Shown here: piece by piece, positions 6,412-14,062 of the stretch
How positions within the stretch are numbered: position 1 is the first letter of the stretch
How the letters are laid out: each line of letters starts with the position of its first letter
Assembly: GCA_003551805.1 (NCBI GenBank)
Contig: PUNR01000424.1
Span: 1 to 14,363 of the forward strand
Length of the DNA: 14,363 nt
Direction of reading: 5' to 3'
Origin: Loktanella sp.
GTDB taxonomy: Bacteria > Pseudomonadota > Alphaproteobacteria > Rhodobacterales > Rhodobacteraceae
Translations under genes and position numbers: made by a program
Notes under the pieces: generated by a model
Databases searched by the model: none
What the model was told of the DNA's origin: nothing
What the model saw: only the letters and a program-made list of their open reading frames with translations

Positions 6412-7452
6412 TTGTTGACGCCTCGCTTCCCGACATTGGCGGTATTGGGGTGGCACGCGTTCCAGCAAGACCAGATCACCGCGGATGACGCCGCACTGAC
6501 CGCCGCGCGTATTGCCAATGTGCATCGCGACCGCGTTGTAGGGCTGACCGAGACAGGTCCGATGGAACTGACGCTTGATCCGGGTATTACGACAGCCGCT
6601 GTCGCCGTCGGCGACTGGGTGCTCTGCGCGCCCGAACAGCACCGGCTGATCCGCGTGCTGGACCGGCAAACGGAATTGTCGCGCGGCACGGAATACCACA
6701 CCGGCGACAAACAGCTGATCGCAGCAAATCTTGATACGCTTTTCATCACCACATCCTGTAATGCCGATTTCAACCCTGCACGGCTGGAACGCTATCTGGC
6801 GCTGGCACATGATGCAGGCATCACACCGGTGATCGTGCTGACCAAAGCCGATCAATCTGACGATCCTGCCGGTTTCGAAACGCAGGCCCGCGCACTCGGC
6901 CGCGATCTGGATGTTCTGGTCGTGAATGCCAAAGGTGCGGACGTCGCCAGTCATTTCGCGCGCTATTGCGGTGCAGGCCAGACTGTTGCGCTGGCGGGCA
7001 CATCAGGTGTGGGCAAGACCACGATCGCCAACGCCTTGACGGGCGGCAATGCCGCCACCCGCGACATTCGCGAAGATGATGCGCGCGGGCGCCATACGAC
7101 GACGGGCCGGTCACTGCACCAGATGCTGGCAGGTGGCTGGCTGATCGACACGCCCGGCATGCGCGGTCTGGGTCTGGCTGAGGTCGGGTTCGGGATTGAT
7201 GCGACGTTTCCCGAAATTTCGGAACTGGCGACACAGTGCAAATTCCGTGATTGCGCGCATGAAGGCGAACCGGGCTGCATGGTCCAAAAGGCCGTCAAAG
7301 CAGGCAAGGTCGATCCCGACCGCCTTGCGCGTTTCAAAAAGCTGACGTCAGAGAATACCCAAGCAACCGAAGCCATCGCGCTGGCCCGCGACAAGGTCCG
7401 CAAGCAGGGGCGCACAGGCAAAGGCAGTAAGAAACCCCGGATCAAATCCTGA
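6412..7452 (+). CDS. rsgA: Ribosome small-subunit biogenesis GTPase RsgA
   Basis: Circularly permuted GTPase that acts late in 30S subunit maturation; 346 residues, normal for YjeQ/RsgA. An N-terminal OB-fold region (about 30-90) is followed by G motifs in permuted order: TKAD (144-147, G4), VNAKG (171-175, G5), GTSGVGKTT (196-204, Walker A), RHTTT (227-231, G2) and DTPG (246-249, G3). The C-terminal zinc knuckle has Cys276, Cys281, His283 and Cys289 in CKFRDCAHEGEPGC. The extreme C-terminus is basic. The only plausible starts are TTG at 6412 or the TTG after it; the first in-frame ATG would delete the OB-fold. The ribosome site is weak (CCGGA). An 11-codon ATG-initiated ORF at 6383-6418 overlaps this start in another frame, which may mean translational coupling or a sequence indel. 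Confidence 0.93.
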   Translation: MLTPRFPTLAVLGWHAFQQDQITADDAALTAARIANVHRDRVVGLTETGPMELTLDPGITTAAVAVGDWVLCAPEQHRLIRVLDRQTELSRGTEYHTGDKQLIAANLDTLFITTSCNADFNPARLERYLALAHDAGITPVIVLTKADQSDDPAGFETQARALGRDLDVLVVNAKGADVASHFARYCGAGQTVALAGTSGVGKTTIANALTGGNAATRDIREDDARGRHTTTGRSLHQMLAGGWLIDTPGMRGLGLAEVGFGIDATFPEISELATQCKFRDCAHEGEPGCMVQKAVKAGKVDPDRLARFKKLTSENTQATEAIALARDKVRKQGRTGKGSKKPRIKS

Positions 7453-7456
7453 ACGT

Positions 7457-7490
7457 CCTTGCTACCGTCTGCACCAGCGGCACGGGCAGG
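7457..7490. terminator. Hairpin between convergent rsgA and phosphatase genes
   Basis: CCTTGC and CCGT (7457-7468) pair with ACGG and GCAGG (7482-7490) with a small interruption, starting 5 bases after the rsgA stop. No T-run follows. It is followed by a copy of the GGATATTT-core repeat. Confidence 0.35.
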
Positions 7491-7502
7491 AGCGCGCCGC
7501 GC

Positions 7503-7518
7503 GGGGATATTTAAGCTC
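7503..7518 (+). repeat. GGATATTT-core repeat, copy in rsgA/phosphatase spacer
   Basis: GGGGATATTTAAGCTC matches, at 15 of 16 positions, the reverse complement of the core in the elements at 10242-10276 and 14063-14097. The outer part of those elements is not conserved here, so this looks like a decayed or partial copy. Confidence 0.55.
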
Positions 7519-7540
7519 GGACGATGTGGTGGCGCGGTGC

Positions 7541-7996
7541 CTAACCCTTGGCCCAGGCAAGTTGGGCGTCAGTTTCCACCGCGCAGGACCGCACCTCGCG
7601 CAGGCGGGTCAGGGCGGGGTCCGGCGCTTCGCCAGCGGCGATCATCAGGCGCAGCGCCATCATCCCTGCCCGCCCGCAACCGCCGCGGCAATGCGTCAGC
7701 ACCTTGCCACCGGCACGCAGCACGTCAAGTGCAGCATCTTCGATCATACGGATATCGGGGCTGTCAGGCGTGCCATAATCCACCGCCGGCAGGTGATGCC
7801 ACTTGACACCTGCCTGCAACAAAGCCTGACCCAGATCACCCGCGCCCAGCCTGTCCATTTCTTCCTGCGATGTCATCGAAACGACAAGGTCCGGTTGCCA
7901 GTCCAGCATGGTCTGCAGATCCGCACCCAGGGGCAATGGCGACAGCGCCAAAGTGCCGCCGGCAGCGGGCAGCGGATAGATTTCGTAGTTGGACAT
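7541..7996 (-). CDS. Cys-based protein phosphatase (dual-specificity/tyrosine phosphatase fold)
   Basis: Small cytoplasmic phosphatase of 151 residues without a signal peptide. The signature P-loop is HCRGGCGRAG, with nucleophile Cys103 and phosphate-binding Arg109 (HC-x5-R). A preceding VDYGTPD segment with Asp73 or Asp78 can supply the general acid. The arrangement recalls the CDKN3-like/atypical dual-specificity group rather than low-molecular-weight phosphatases, whose loop lies at the N-terminus. Start at 7996 is fixed by AGGAG seven bases upstream. It is convergent with rsgA and divergent from dnaX, so it is probably a single-gene unit. The target (phosphoprotein or another phosphorylated molecule) is unknown. 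Confidence 0.86.
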   Translation of the reverse strand: MSNYEIYPLPAAGGTLALSPLPLGADLQTMLDWQPDLVVSMTSQEEMDRLGAGDLGQALLQAGVKWHHLPAVDYGTPDSPDIRMIEDAALDVLRAGGKVLTHCRGGCGRAGMMALRLMIAAGEAPDPALTRLREVRSCAVETDAQLAWAKG

Positions 7997-8011
7997 GGTG
8001 ATGCTCCTTGA

Positions 8012-8112
8012 TTTGGCAACAGGATGCCGTGCCCAAGCCGCAGGGGCAATACCTGTGGTAGACCTCTGGCGCGCGCGGCCTTAGGCTGCACCAACGCCCG
8101 AATCCTGTCAAA
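8012..8112 (+). ncRNA. Possible structured RNA or leader upstream of dnaX
   Basis: The whole spacer between the phosphatase ribosome site and the dnaX ribosome site folds as one colinear rod. Pairing from outside in: TTTG/CAAA (8012-8015 with 8109-8112), ACAGGAT/ATCCTGT (8019-8025 with 8102-8108), GTGC/GCAC (8029-8032 with 8088-8091), AAGCCG with CGG-c-CTT (8035-8040 with 8076-8082), CAGGGG/CCTCTG with one G-U (8041-8046 with 8063-8068), and TACC/GGTA around a 3-base tip (8050-8060). The length of about 100 and position before dnaX recall SRP RNA genes of some bacteria. However, the invariant GGAA tetraloop and AGCAG segment are missing on both strands, so I do not call it 4.5S RNA. A dnaX mRNA leader structure is an equal alternative. 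Confidence 0.3.
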
Positions 8113-8119
8113 GGCCACC

Positions 8120-9835
8120 ATGACCGACGAACCCCGCTATCAAGTGCTTGCCCGGAAATACCGGCCCGAAACCTTTGCCGATCTGGTCGGGCAGGATGCG
8201 ATGGTGCGCACATTGCGCAATGCATTCGCCGCCGACCGGATTGCGCAGGCATTCATGATGACCGGCATCAGGGGCACGGGCAAAACCACCACCGCGCGGA
8301 TCATCGCCAAGGGGATGAATTGCATCGGTCCAGACGGCACCGGCGGGCCGACAACCGACCCCTGCGGTGTGTGCGAACATTGCGTGGCGATCATGGAAGG
8401 CCGCCATGTCGATGTGATGGAAATGGATGCCGCCAGCCGCACCGGTGTCGGCGATATCCGAGAGATTATCGACAGCGTGCATTACCGTGCGGCCTCGGCA
8501 CGCTACAAGATTTACATCATCGACGAAGTGCACATGCTGTCGAAAAACGCCTTCAACGCGCTTTTGAAGACGCTGGAAGAACCGCCCGAACATGTGAAAT
8601 TCATCTTTGCGACGACTGAAATCTGGCAAGTGCCGGTGACAGTGCTGTCCCGCTGCCAACGCTTCGATCTGCGCCGGATCGAACCCGAGGTCCAGATTGC
8701 CCTGCTGCGCAAGATCGCCAACGCCGAAGGCGCGCAGATCAGCGACGATGCGCTGGCGCTGATCACCCGCGCTGCCGAAGGCTCCGCGCGCGATGCGCAA
8801 TCGCTGCTCGATCAGGCGATCAGCCATGGTGCAGGCGAAACCAGCGCGGATCAGGTCCGCGCCATGCTCGGGCTGGCGGACCGTGGCCGTGTGCTGGACC
8901 TGTTCGACATGATTTTGCACGGGCGTGCCGCGGATGCGCTGACCGAACTGTCCGGCCAATATGCCGATGGTGCCGATCCAATGGCCGTGCTGCGCGATCT
9001 GGCCGAGGTCTGTCACTGGGTCAGCGTGGTCAAAATCACGCCCGACGCCGCCAATGACCCCACGATCAGCCCCGATGAACGCGCCCGCGGTCAGGCGATG
9101 GCCGATGGCCTGCCGATGCGGGTGCTGTCGCGGATGTGGCAGATGCTGCTGAAAGCATTGGAAGAGGTCGCAATGGCCCCCAACGCCATGATGGCTGCCG
9201 AAATGGCGGTGATCCGGCTCACGCATGTCGCCGACCTGCCCAGCCCCGACGATCTGGTGCGCAAGCTCAAAGACGCAAAGCCACCGCAAGCGGGGCCTGC
9301 ACGCACTGCACCCACCCCGCCGACAAACGGCCCGACAGCACGCAGCGTTGTGTCAACAGGCGGCGCGCAGGCCGCCACCGCCCTCGCCCCCGAAGCCTTG
9401 CAACATTACGCAAGGTTCGAAGATGTCGTCGAACTGATCCGCCGCAACCGCGACGTCAAACTGCTGGTCGAGGTTGAAACCGGCCTGCAACTGGTCGCCT
9501 ACCAACCCGGCCGGATCGAGGTGACGCTTGCCCCCAATACTGCCACCGACCTGATCGGACGTTTGGGCGCACGTTTGCAATTGTGGACCGGCAACCGGTG
9601 GACAATTTCCGTCGTCAGCGAAGGTGGGGCTCCGACCATCGCGCAAACCCGCGACGCCGCTGAAAACGCGCTGCGCGATCAGGCGAACGCGCATCCTTTG
9701 GTGCAGGCCGTAATCAAAGCCTTTCCCAAGGCGCGCATAACCGATATCCGCACTGCCGCCAGCAAGGCGCTGGAGGCCGGGGAAGACGCCCTGCCCGAGG
9801 TCGAAGACGAATGGGACCCGTTCGAAGAAGATTGA
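8120..9835 (+). CDS. dnaX: DNA polymerase III subunit gamma/tau
   Basis: AAA+ clamp-loader subunit that loads the beta clamp and, as tau, links polymerase cores to the helicase. The 571-residue protein starts at ATG 8120 (MTDEPRYQVLARKYRP, the usual family start, with AAAGG upstream); the frame stays open further 5' but that part is unlike DnaX. Walker A is GIRGTGKT (49-56), and zinc ligands are Cys68, Cys82, Cys85 and Cys88. Walker B is IIDEVHML (133-140), sensor 1 lies in FATTE (163-167), and the Arg finger is in SRC (177-179). A proline-rich linker (about 385-405) leads to the tau-specific C-terminal domain, ending in an acidic EDEWDPFEED tail. No A6G slippery site was seen, so there is no sign of programmed frameshift to gamma. 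Trp169 replaces the usual basic residue after TTEI. It heads dnaX-ybaB-recR. Confidence 0.97.
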   Translation: MTDEPRYQVLARKYRPETFADLVGQDAMVRTLRNAFAADRIAQAFMMTGIRGTGKTTTARIIAKGMNCIGPDGTGGPTTDPCGVCEHCVAIMEGRHVDVMEMDAASRTGVGDIREIIDSVHYRAASARYKIYIIDEVHMLSKNAFNALLKTLEEPPEHVKFIFATTEIWQVPVTVLSRCQRFDLRRIEPEVQIALLRKIANAEGAQISDDALALITRAAEGSARDAQSLLDQAISHGAGETSADQVRAMLGLADRGRVLDLFDMILHGRAADALTELSGQYADGADPMAVLRDLAEVCHWVSVVKITPDAANDPTISPDERARGQAMADGLPMRVLSRMWQMLLKALEEVAMAPNAMMAAEMAVIRLTHVADLPSPDDLVRKLKDAKPPQAGPARTAPTPPTNGPTARSVVSTGGAQAATALAPEALQHYARFEDVVELIRRNRDVKLLVEVETGLQLVAYQPGRIEVTLAPNTATDLIGRLGARLQLWTGNRWTISVVSEGGAPTIAQTRDAAENALRDQANAHPLVQAVIKAFPKARITDIRTAASKALEAGEDALPEVEDEWDPFEED

Positions 9836-9895
9836 CACGGTTGCGGGACCGCCCGCAAAGACCTATTTCAGATACAACCAGATCAGGAGACAGAC

Positions 9896-10240
9896 ATGCT
9901 CAAAGGCTTAGGCGGACTTGGCGATATGGCCAAGATGATGAAACAGGCACAAGACATGCAGGGCAAGATGACCCAGATGCAGGAAGAGCTTGAAAACGTG
10001 CTGGTCGAAGGCGTCAGCGGCGCCGGTCTGGTCAAGGCCACGGCCACCGCCAAGGGCGAATTGAAAAGCCTCGACATCGACCCGTCGATCTTTAACGGCG
10101 AAGACAAAGAAGTGGTCGAAGACCTGATCCTTGCCGCAATCAAGGATGCGCAATCCAAAGCGACCGAACGCGCGCAACAGGAAATGGCCAAAATGGCCGA
10201 AGGTCTGGGCCTGCCACCGGGCATGAAACTGCCTTTCTGA
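9896..10240 (+). CDS. ybaB: YbaB/EbfC family nucleoid-associated protein
   Basis: Small DNA-binding protein of 114 residues, thought to act as a dimer on the nucleoid. The N-terminus is rich in Met, Gln and Lys (MAKMMKQAQDMQGKMTQMQEEL) and forms the long helix. The core contains GAGLVKATATAKGELKSLDIDP, the conserved beta region, and the C-terminus is the usual short tail ending in LPPGMKLPF. AGGAG lies 6 bases before the ATG. It sits 60 bases after dnaX and about 70 before recR, the same order as in many bacteria, supporting a shared transcript and a link with replication or repair. Confidence 0.96.
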   Translation: MLKGLGGLGDMAKMMKQAQDMQGKMTQMQEELENVLVEGVSGAGLVKATATAKGELKSLDIDPSIFNGEDKEVVEDLILAAIKDAQSKATERAQQEMAKMAEGLGLPPGMKLPF

Positions 10241-10241
10241 T

Positions 10242-10276
10242 CATCGTCAGAGCCTAAATATCCCCGCCGGAGGCAT
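10242..10276 (-). repeat. 35-bp GGATATTT-core element between ybaB and recR
   Basis: The stretch starts one base after the ybaB stop and contains GAGCCTAAATATCCCCGCC. It matches 14063-14097 at 34 of 35 positions (one G/A difference). The core is shared with 7503-7518 and, more loosely, with the arms at 716-745 and 860-888. Being inside a co-directional operon, it would be transcribed as part of the ybaB-recR mRNA. Confidence 0.75.
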
Positions 10277-10310
10277 AAAAGTTCTTTTGGCCCCGATCAC
10301 AAAGGCCCAC

Positions 10311-10904
10311 ATGTCAAACGGCACCGAAGACCTCGACCACCTGATCGCGATGCTGGCGAAATTGCCGGGGCTGGGGCCACGCTCTGCCCGTCGTGCGGTG
10401 CTGCATATGATCAAGAAACGCAGCCTTGTGCTGCTGCCATTGGCCGATCTGCTGCACCGCGTCGGGGCCAATGTGCGCGAATGTCTGAATTGCGGCAATA
10501 TCTGCACCGCCGATCTATGTGACATCTGCCTTTCGGAAAAACGCGCCAACGGCCAGATCGCCGTGGTTGAAGATGTCGCCGATCTTTGGGCCATGGAACG
10601 CTCTGGTGTGTTCAAGGGCCGCTATCATGTGCTGGGCGGGACGCTTTCGGCGCTTGATGCCGTGGGACCGGATGAATTGCGCATCCCCAAACTGCTTGAC
10701 CGGATCGCCGGCGAACAGATTACTGAAGTCATCATCGCCCTTGGCGCCACAATCGACGGCTTGACCACCGCACATTACATCGCCGATCAACTGCCCGGTG
10801 TGACGGTCACATCACTCGCCCAGGGTGTGCCTGTCGGGGGCGAGCTTGACTATCTTGACGATGGCACGATCACGGCGGCACTGAATGCGCGCAAAGCATT
10901 GTAA
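10311..10904 (+). CDS. recR: Recombination mediator protein RecR
   Basis: Toroidal DNA-binding protein of the RecFOR pathway that helps RecA load at gaps; 197 residues, normal for the family. The N-terminal helix-hairpin-helix (about 11-33, LAKLPGLGPRSARR) precedes a zinc finger with Cys58, Cys61, Cys70 and Cys73 (CLNCGNIC, then CDIC). The Toprim domain begins at VVEDVADLWAMERSG (about 85-99), and the Walker B-like region is VPVGGELDYLDDGT near the end. I chose ATG 10311 because AAAGG lies 7 bases upstream and the family usually begins here; a TTG at 10287 would add eight unconserved residues. It is the third gene of dnaX-ybaB-recR. Confidence 0.96.
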   Translation: MSNGTEDLDHLIAMLAKLPGLGPRSARRAVLHMIKKRSLVLLPLADLLHRVGANVRECLNCGNICTADLCDICLSEKRANGQIAVVEDVADLWAMERSGVFKGRYHVLGGTLSALDAVGPDELRIPKLLDRIAGEQITEVIIALGATIDGLTTAHYIADQLPGVTVTSLAQGVPVGGELDYLDDGTITAALNARKAL

Positions 10905-10907
10905 AGG

Positions 10908-10935
10908 TCTTAATTTCGCCACAGCTTGCTACAAT
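10908..10935 (+). promoter_or_regulatory. Possible promoter for the unknown membrane-protein pair
   Basis: TACAAT (10930-10935) is a good -10 box, 16 bases after TCTTAA, a poor -35. A start near 10942 would leave a leader of about 43 bases before ATG 10985. The box lies just after recR, so the downstream genes may be transcribed on their own as well as by read-through. Confidence 0.3.
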
Positions 10936-10984
10936 CTAGGCCAGAGTGACCGCCTACCTGCCATGGCGAACCGGATGTAGTATC

Positions 10985-12280
10985 ATGAGCAATTCCAAGC
11001 CGCCTAACGACTTTGCCGAACGCCTGCGACGGATCGAAGAAAGGCGCACAGCGCCCGCGCAAACGCCCGCGCAACCACAGCGTCGCAACAACACCGCTGC
11101 TGCGCCCACTGACAGACATTTGCTGCGCAACCTCGTGATCTGGCTGGTCATCGGTGCGGGCCTTGGCACCGGCGGTTATTTCGCATGGAAATCTGTACCG
11201 CCAGAAATGTCCGCCAGCTTTGCAAGCCTGACCGCAGGGCTGGATATGTCACGTATCCTGCCCGTGAACAGCATGGGTGGCGGTAGCTGGCAGGCCTCTG
11301 GTCCGGCGGGCGCTGGCGAGCGCGGCGCGAACCCCGTCACCCCGCAAGTGGCCAGCAATCTGCCAGATCCGGTCACATTGGCGGATCTGGTCACAGATCA
11401 TGTCCTGACGGATGAAAATACGGTGATTGGCCAGATCATCCCCTTTGATCGCAACAGCCAGTGCAACCTGCGGCGGCCTTTGGCCAGCGAACAGGTGGTC
11501 AACATACGGCTGGAAAACGGCACGCTGACACCTCCGGTGCGCGCCATTTCAGACAGCGACCTGGTCAAGCAACTGGTCCAGAACGTGACTGACGTCACAC
11601 AAAAAGGCCGATCCTACAATTGGTCTGCACAGGTCACCGGCGATCTGACCAGTGTTGATGTCTTTCTGACCGACACCAGCGCGCCGATTTATCTGGTGCT
11701 GCAAAACCGCGGCAATGGTATCATCTGGAACGTGCAGACAGCGCCGGATGTGACGCTGGCACATGTGGCCATCGTCACCTCGCGGACGTCAGGGCTGGTC
11801 AGCCCACCCGACAACGCCACGTTCGAGGCCCTGCTTGAGGCTGATTTCGTCCCCCTGCATGAATTTGGTGCCGACGACACCATCCGGACCTGCATGATCC
11901 GCCCTTGGCGGCTGCCGGAACCGGACTGGCTGGCCATGCAGAAGGCCGGAAACGACAACCAGATTTACAGCTACACCAAAGGTTATACTGCCTATAACGC
12001 GTGGTACACCGGCACATTGGGCGTCGATGCGGCCACCAATCTGGTCAGTCCGCAAACCGCCGCCCATATGCATTTCGGCCCATTGCCAGCCAGTCCTTTC
12101 ACCTATCGCAGCATGGCGGGACGTGATGTGCATATGATGCGCACCGATCACATGTTCAGCGGTGATCCCGTCACTCTACAGGCGACGATCGACGCGCTGC
12201 ACGGCAATCTGCTGCGCGCTGCCATCGGTGGCGATCTTGCCCTGCTCGACCCTGCACCTGTTGAAAGACCACAGCCATGA
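10985..12280 (+). CDS. Single-pass membrane protein of unknown function (periplasmic domain)
   Basis: I do not recognise a family. The 431-residue protein has a charged cytoplasmic N-terminus with FAERLRRIEERR (10-21) and a Pro/Gln-rich stretch. One membrane helix follows at about 47-67 (LLRNLVIWLVIGAGLGTGGYFAW), then a large domain that should face the periplasm. A Gly/Ser-rich linker (about 97-118) precedes a mixed alpha/beta-looking region without repeats. Two cysteines, Cys160 and Cys303, could form one disulfide. A Tyr/Trp-rich stretch (about 328-341, IYSYTKGYTAYNAW) and an HMHFG motif near 361-365 stand out. ATG 10985 is preferred to GTG 10946 because the extra 13 residues look unconserved, though the ribosome site is weak. 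Its stop overlaps the start of the next gene (ATGA), so the two are likely co-translated and may work together in the envelope. Confidence 0.85.
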   Translation: MSNSKPPNDFAERLRRIEERRTAPAQTPAQPQRRNNTAAAPTDRHLLRNLVIWLVIGAGLGTGGYFAWKSVPPEMSASFASLTAGLDMSRILPVNSMGGGSWQASGPAGAGERGANPVTPQVASNLPDPVTLADLVTDHVLTDENTVIGQIIPFDRNSQCNLRRPLASEQVVNIRLENGTLTPPVRAISDSDLVKQLVQNVTDVTQKGRSYNWSAQVTGDLTSVDVFLTDTSAPIYLVLQNRGNGIIWNVQTAPDVTLAHVAIVTSRTSGLVSPPDNATFEALLEADFVPLHEFGADDTIRTCMIRPWRLPEPDWLAMQKAGNDNQIYSYTKGYTAYNAWYTGTLGVDAATNLVSPQTAAHMHFGPLPASPFTYRSMAGRDVHMMRTDHMFSGDPVTLQATIDALHGNLLRAAIGGDLALLDPAPVERPQP

Positions 12281-13110
12281 AAACGGCACGTATTCTCGCC
12301 ATCGCCGTCACGCTGGTAGTCGCGGTTCCACTGCTGGTGCTGAACGTCTGGGGTGCGCGCATGTCGCTATGGGCCGTCGAACAGACCCGGCAATTCGATA
12401 CCGACACCCCCAACATGACAGACCCGGCACCAATGCCACGCAACCCGCTGCGTTTCTTCCACGACCGTGGCGAATTGCGCGATACTTTTGCCACCGATGC
12501 ACTGACAGACCAGCGTAGCATCGTCATTACCGAATGGATTGAACCCGCCGACCTGTTGACTGCAGGCGAACCCTTGCCCGACCCCACACATCTGGCGCTT
12601 TATGCACAAGCGCGCGCCCCCCAGCGCATGATCCGTTACTGTACCGAGGTCATCGCAGCTTTCGGAACCGCCTGCGATGTCATGCGCACCGAGGCCCAGT
12701 TTCCCACCACAGGGCCAACCGCGATATCCGCGCACCTTACCTATATACCTGCTGGCATTCTGGGTGATCCAGACCTCGTCAATAATGGTGAATTCTTTAT
12801 CGCACCTGCACGGCTTTATGAAATGCGCGACCATGAAAAGCCGCCCTTCAACAGCGAAAGCCGGATCGCCGCGATGCAAAAGGCGCAAGATATCTGCGAT
12901 AGATTGCGCGAAACCTACGGCAATTGCATTGTGTCCCGCCTTGATCTGCGCCCTGTTGAAATTTGGCGTACCGATCTTGAACGGCTCCCGCCCGGCACAG
13001 ACCCGATCCGGTTGGACGCAACGGCGATCATCAAAATCTATGCTGACAAAACCCAAACCGCCAACGACGATTTGCGCCAGATCGTGCAATCACTGACGAC
13101 GGCAGACTGA
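12277..13110 (+). CDS. Membrane-anchored or exported protein of unknown function
   Basis: No family recognised. The 277-residue protein begins with MKTAR and a hydrophobic helix at about 5-24 (ILAIAVTLVVAVPLLVLNVW). There is no clear signal-peptidase site or lipobox, so a signal anchor with a periplasmic C-terminal domain is the simplest reading. It has four cysteines in two close pairs, Cys122/Cys133 and Cys207/Cys217, suggesting two disulfides in an oxidising compartment. The rest is alpha/beta-like, with a C-terminal strand and helix (DATAIIKIYADKTQ, then DDLRQIVQSL). The start overlaps the stop of the upstream membrane protein by ATGA, and a hairpin 12 bases after its own stop closes the unit. 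Codon use and GC look like the neighbours, with no sign of recent transfer. Confidence 0.85.
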   Translation: MKTARILAIAVTLVVAVPLLVLNVWGARMSLWAVEQTRQFDTDTPNMTDPAPMPRNPLRFFHDRGELRDTFATDALTDQRSIVITEWIEPADLLTAGEPLPDPTHLALYAQARAPQRMIRYCTEVIAAFGTACDVMRTEAQFPTTGPTAISAHLTYIPAGILGDPDLVNNGEFFIAPARLYEMRDHEKPPFNSESRIAAMQKAQDICDRLRETYGNCIVSRLDLRPVEIWRTDLERLPPGTDPIRLDATAIIKIYADKTQTANDDLRQIVQSLTTAD

Positions 13111-13122
13111 CCAACGCAAAAC

Positions 13123-13147
13123 GCGCGCCCCGCAGGACGCGCGCCTT
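13123..13147. terminator. Bidirectional terminator-like hairpin between convergent genes
   Basis: GCGCGC (13123-13128) and GCGCGC (13139-13144) form a 6-bp GC stem with a 10-base loop. CTTT follows on the + strand and a TTTT run (complement of 13118-13121) follows on the - strand. It sits between the unknown membrane protein and trcR, serving both. Confidence 0.6.
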
Positions 13148-13167
13148 TCATCACAACGACCGCCAGA

Positions 13168-13926
13168 TCAGCGGCGATCATCCTCTTCATCGTCATCATC
13201 AGGCAGATTGAAGAAACTATCGGCGTCGGACACGTCGCGCTTGTCTTCTTCCTCTTCCTCGTCACGCGGATCGCTAAGGCTGAAGCTTTCCAGCCCCGCC
13301 ATCGCGGTCGGCATCTTCGGCTCGGGCGCCATGCCCAGCGATGTTTCGGTGCTGACCAGTTTGCGGCGTTCGTCATCGCTCATCGCGCCGCCTTCGCGGG
13401 CTTTCTTGGCATTGGCTTTCTGCACAGCCGAATCCAGTTCGGATTGCTTGCAAAGGCCCAAAGCGACCGGATCGATCGGGTCAAGATTGTTGATGTTCCA
13501 ATGCGTGCGTTCACGGATCGCCAGAATGGTCGGCTTGGTGGTGCCGACCAGTTTGGAAATCTGGGCGTCGGACAATTCAGGATGGAACTTCACCAGCCAA
13601 TAGATCGACGCAGGCCGGTCCTGCCGCTTGGACAAAGGCGTGTAACGCGGGCCACGCCGCTTTTCTTCACCGGTTGCAGCGGCGTAAAACTTCAGCTTCA
13701 GCTTATAGGCGGGGTCCGCCTCGCCCTTGGTGATTTCATCCGGCGTCAGCTGGTTATTGGCAACAGGGTCGAACCCCTTGACGCCAACGGCCACATCACC
13801 ATCGGCAATGCCCTGCACTTCCAATTCGTGAAAGCCACAAAATTCGGCGATCTGCTTGAAGGTCAGCGTTGTATTATCGCAAAGCCAGACGGCGGTTGCC
13901 TTGGCCATAATCGGTTTCTCAGTCAT
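13168..13926 (-). CDS. trcR: DUF1013 cell-cycle transcriptional regulator TrcR
   Basis: Alphaproteobacterial DUF1013 protein; the Caulobacter homologue TrcR associates with RNA polymerase and influences cell-cycle promoters (literature knowledge). This copy has 252 residues. A first helix-turn-helix-like segment lies at about 21-40 (LTFKQIAEFCGFHELEVQGI) and a second at about 119-141 (SDAQISKLVGTTKPTILAIRERT). Between them is a basic stretch (EEKRRGPRYTPLSKRQDRP). The C-terminus is very acidic (DEEEEEDKRD, then DDDDEEDDRR), with SFFNLP between the two acidic runs. The start at 13926 is chosen because AGGAG lies 7-8 bases upstream; a GTG at 13962 would add 12 unlikely residues. It is a single gene, convergent with the unknown pair. 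Autoregulation or partners cannot be judged from sequence. Confidence 0.92.
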   Translation of the reverse strand: MTEKPIMAKATAVWLCDNTTLTFKQIAEFCGFHELEVQGIADGDVAVGVKGFDPVANNQLTPDEITKGEADPAYKLKLKFYAAATGEEKRRGPRYTPLSKRQDRPASIYWLVKFHPELSDAQISKLVGTTKPTILAIRERTHWNINNLDPIDPVALGLCKQSELDSAVQKANAKKAREGGAMSDDERRKLVSTETSLGMAPEPKMPTAMAGLESFSLSDPRDEEEEEDKRDVSDADSFFNLPDDDDEEDDRR

Positions 13927-14062
13927 CGTGCTCTCCTGATCTGACAGACAAGCCACACCCACGCCCTTGCAGGGGCTGACCGCTGGGGCCGGGTTCGCAT
14001 TGTCGGGGAACTTGGTCCCTGTATACTTGCCGCAAGGCCAAGAGGAAAGATCAAAAATCCCC

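Noticed and set aside
6325..6954. A 209-codon minus-strand frame opposite the rsgA start.
   Set aside because: It is antisense to conserved rsgA codons with no ribosome site or family resemblance; a shadow of codon bias.
8012..8112. SRP 4.5S RNA gene upstream of dnaX.
   Set aside because: Position and length fit, but neither strand has the GGAA tetraloop with the AGCAG asymmetric loop that SRP RNAs need; kept only as an unclassified structured region.
8108..9289. A 393-codon open frame on the minus strand opposite dnaX.
   Set aside because: It lies wholly antisense to the well-conserved dnaX reading frame apart from its last codons. Its His/Gln-rich composition is what reversed GC-rich codons give; it has no recognisable domain.
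8120..9835. Programmed -1 frameshift in dnaX to make gamma.
   Set aside because: No A-rich slippery heptamer was found in the linker region; the A runs seen are too short and lack a following stop-proximal stem.
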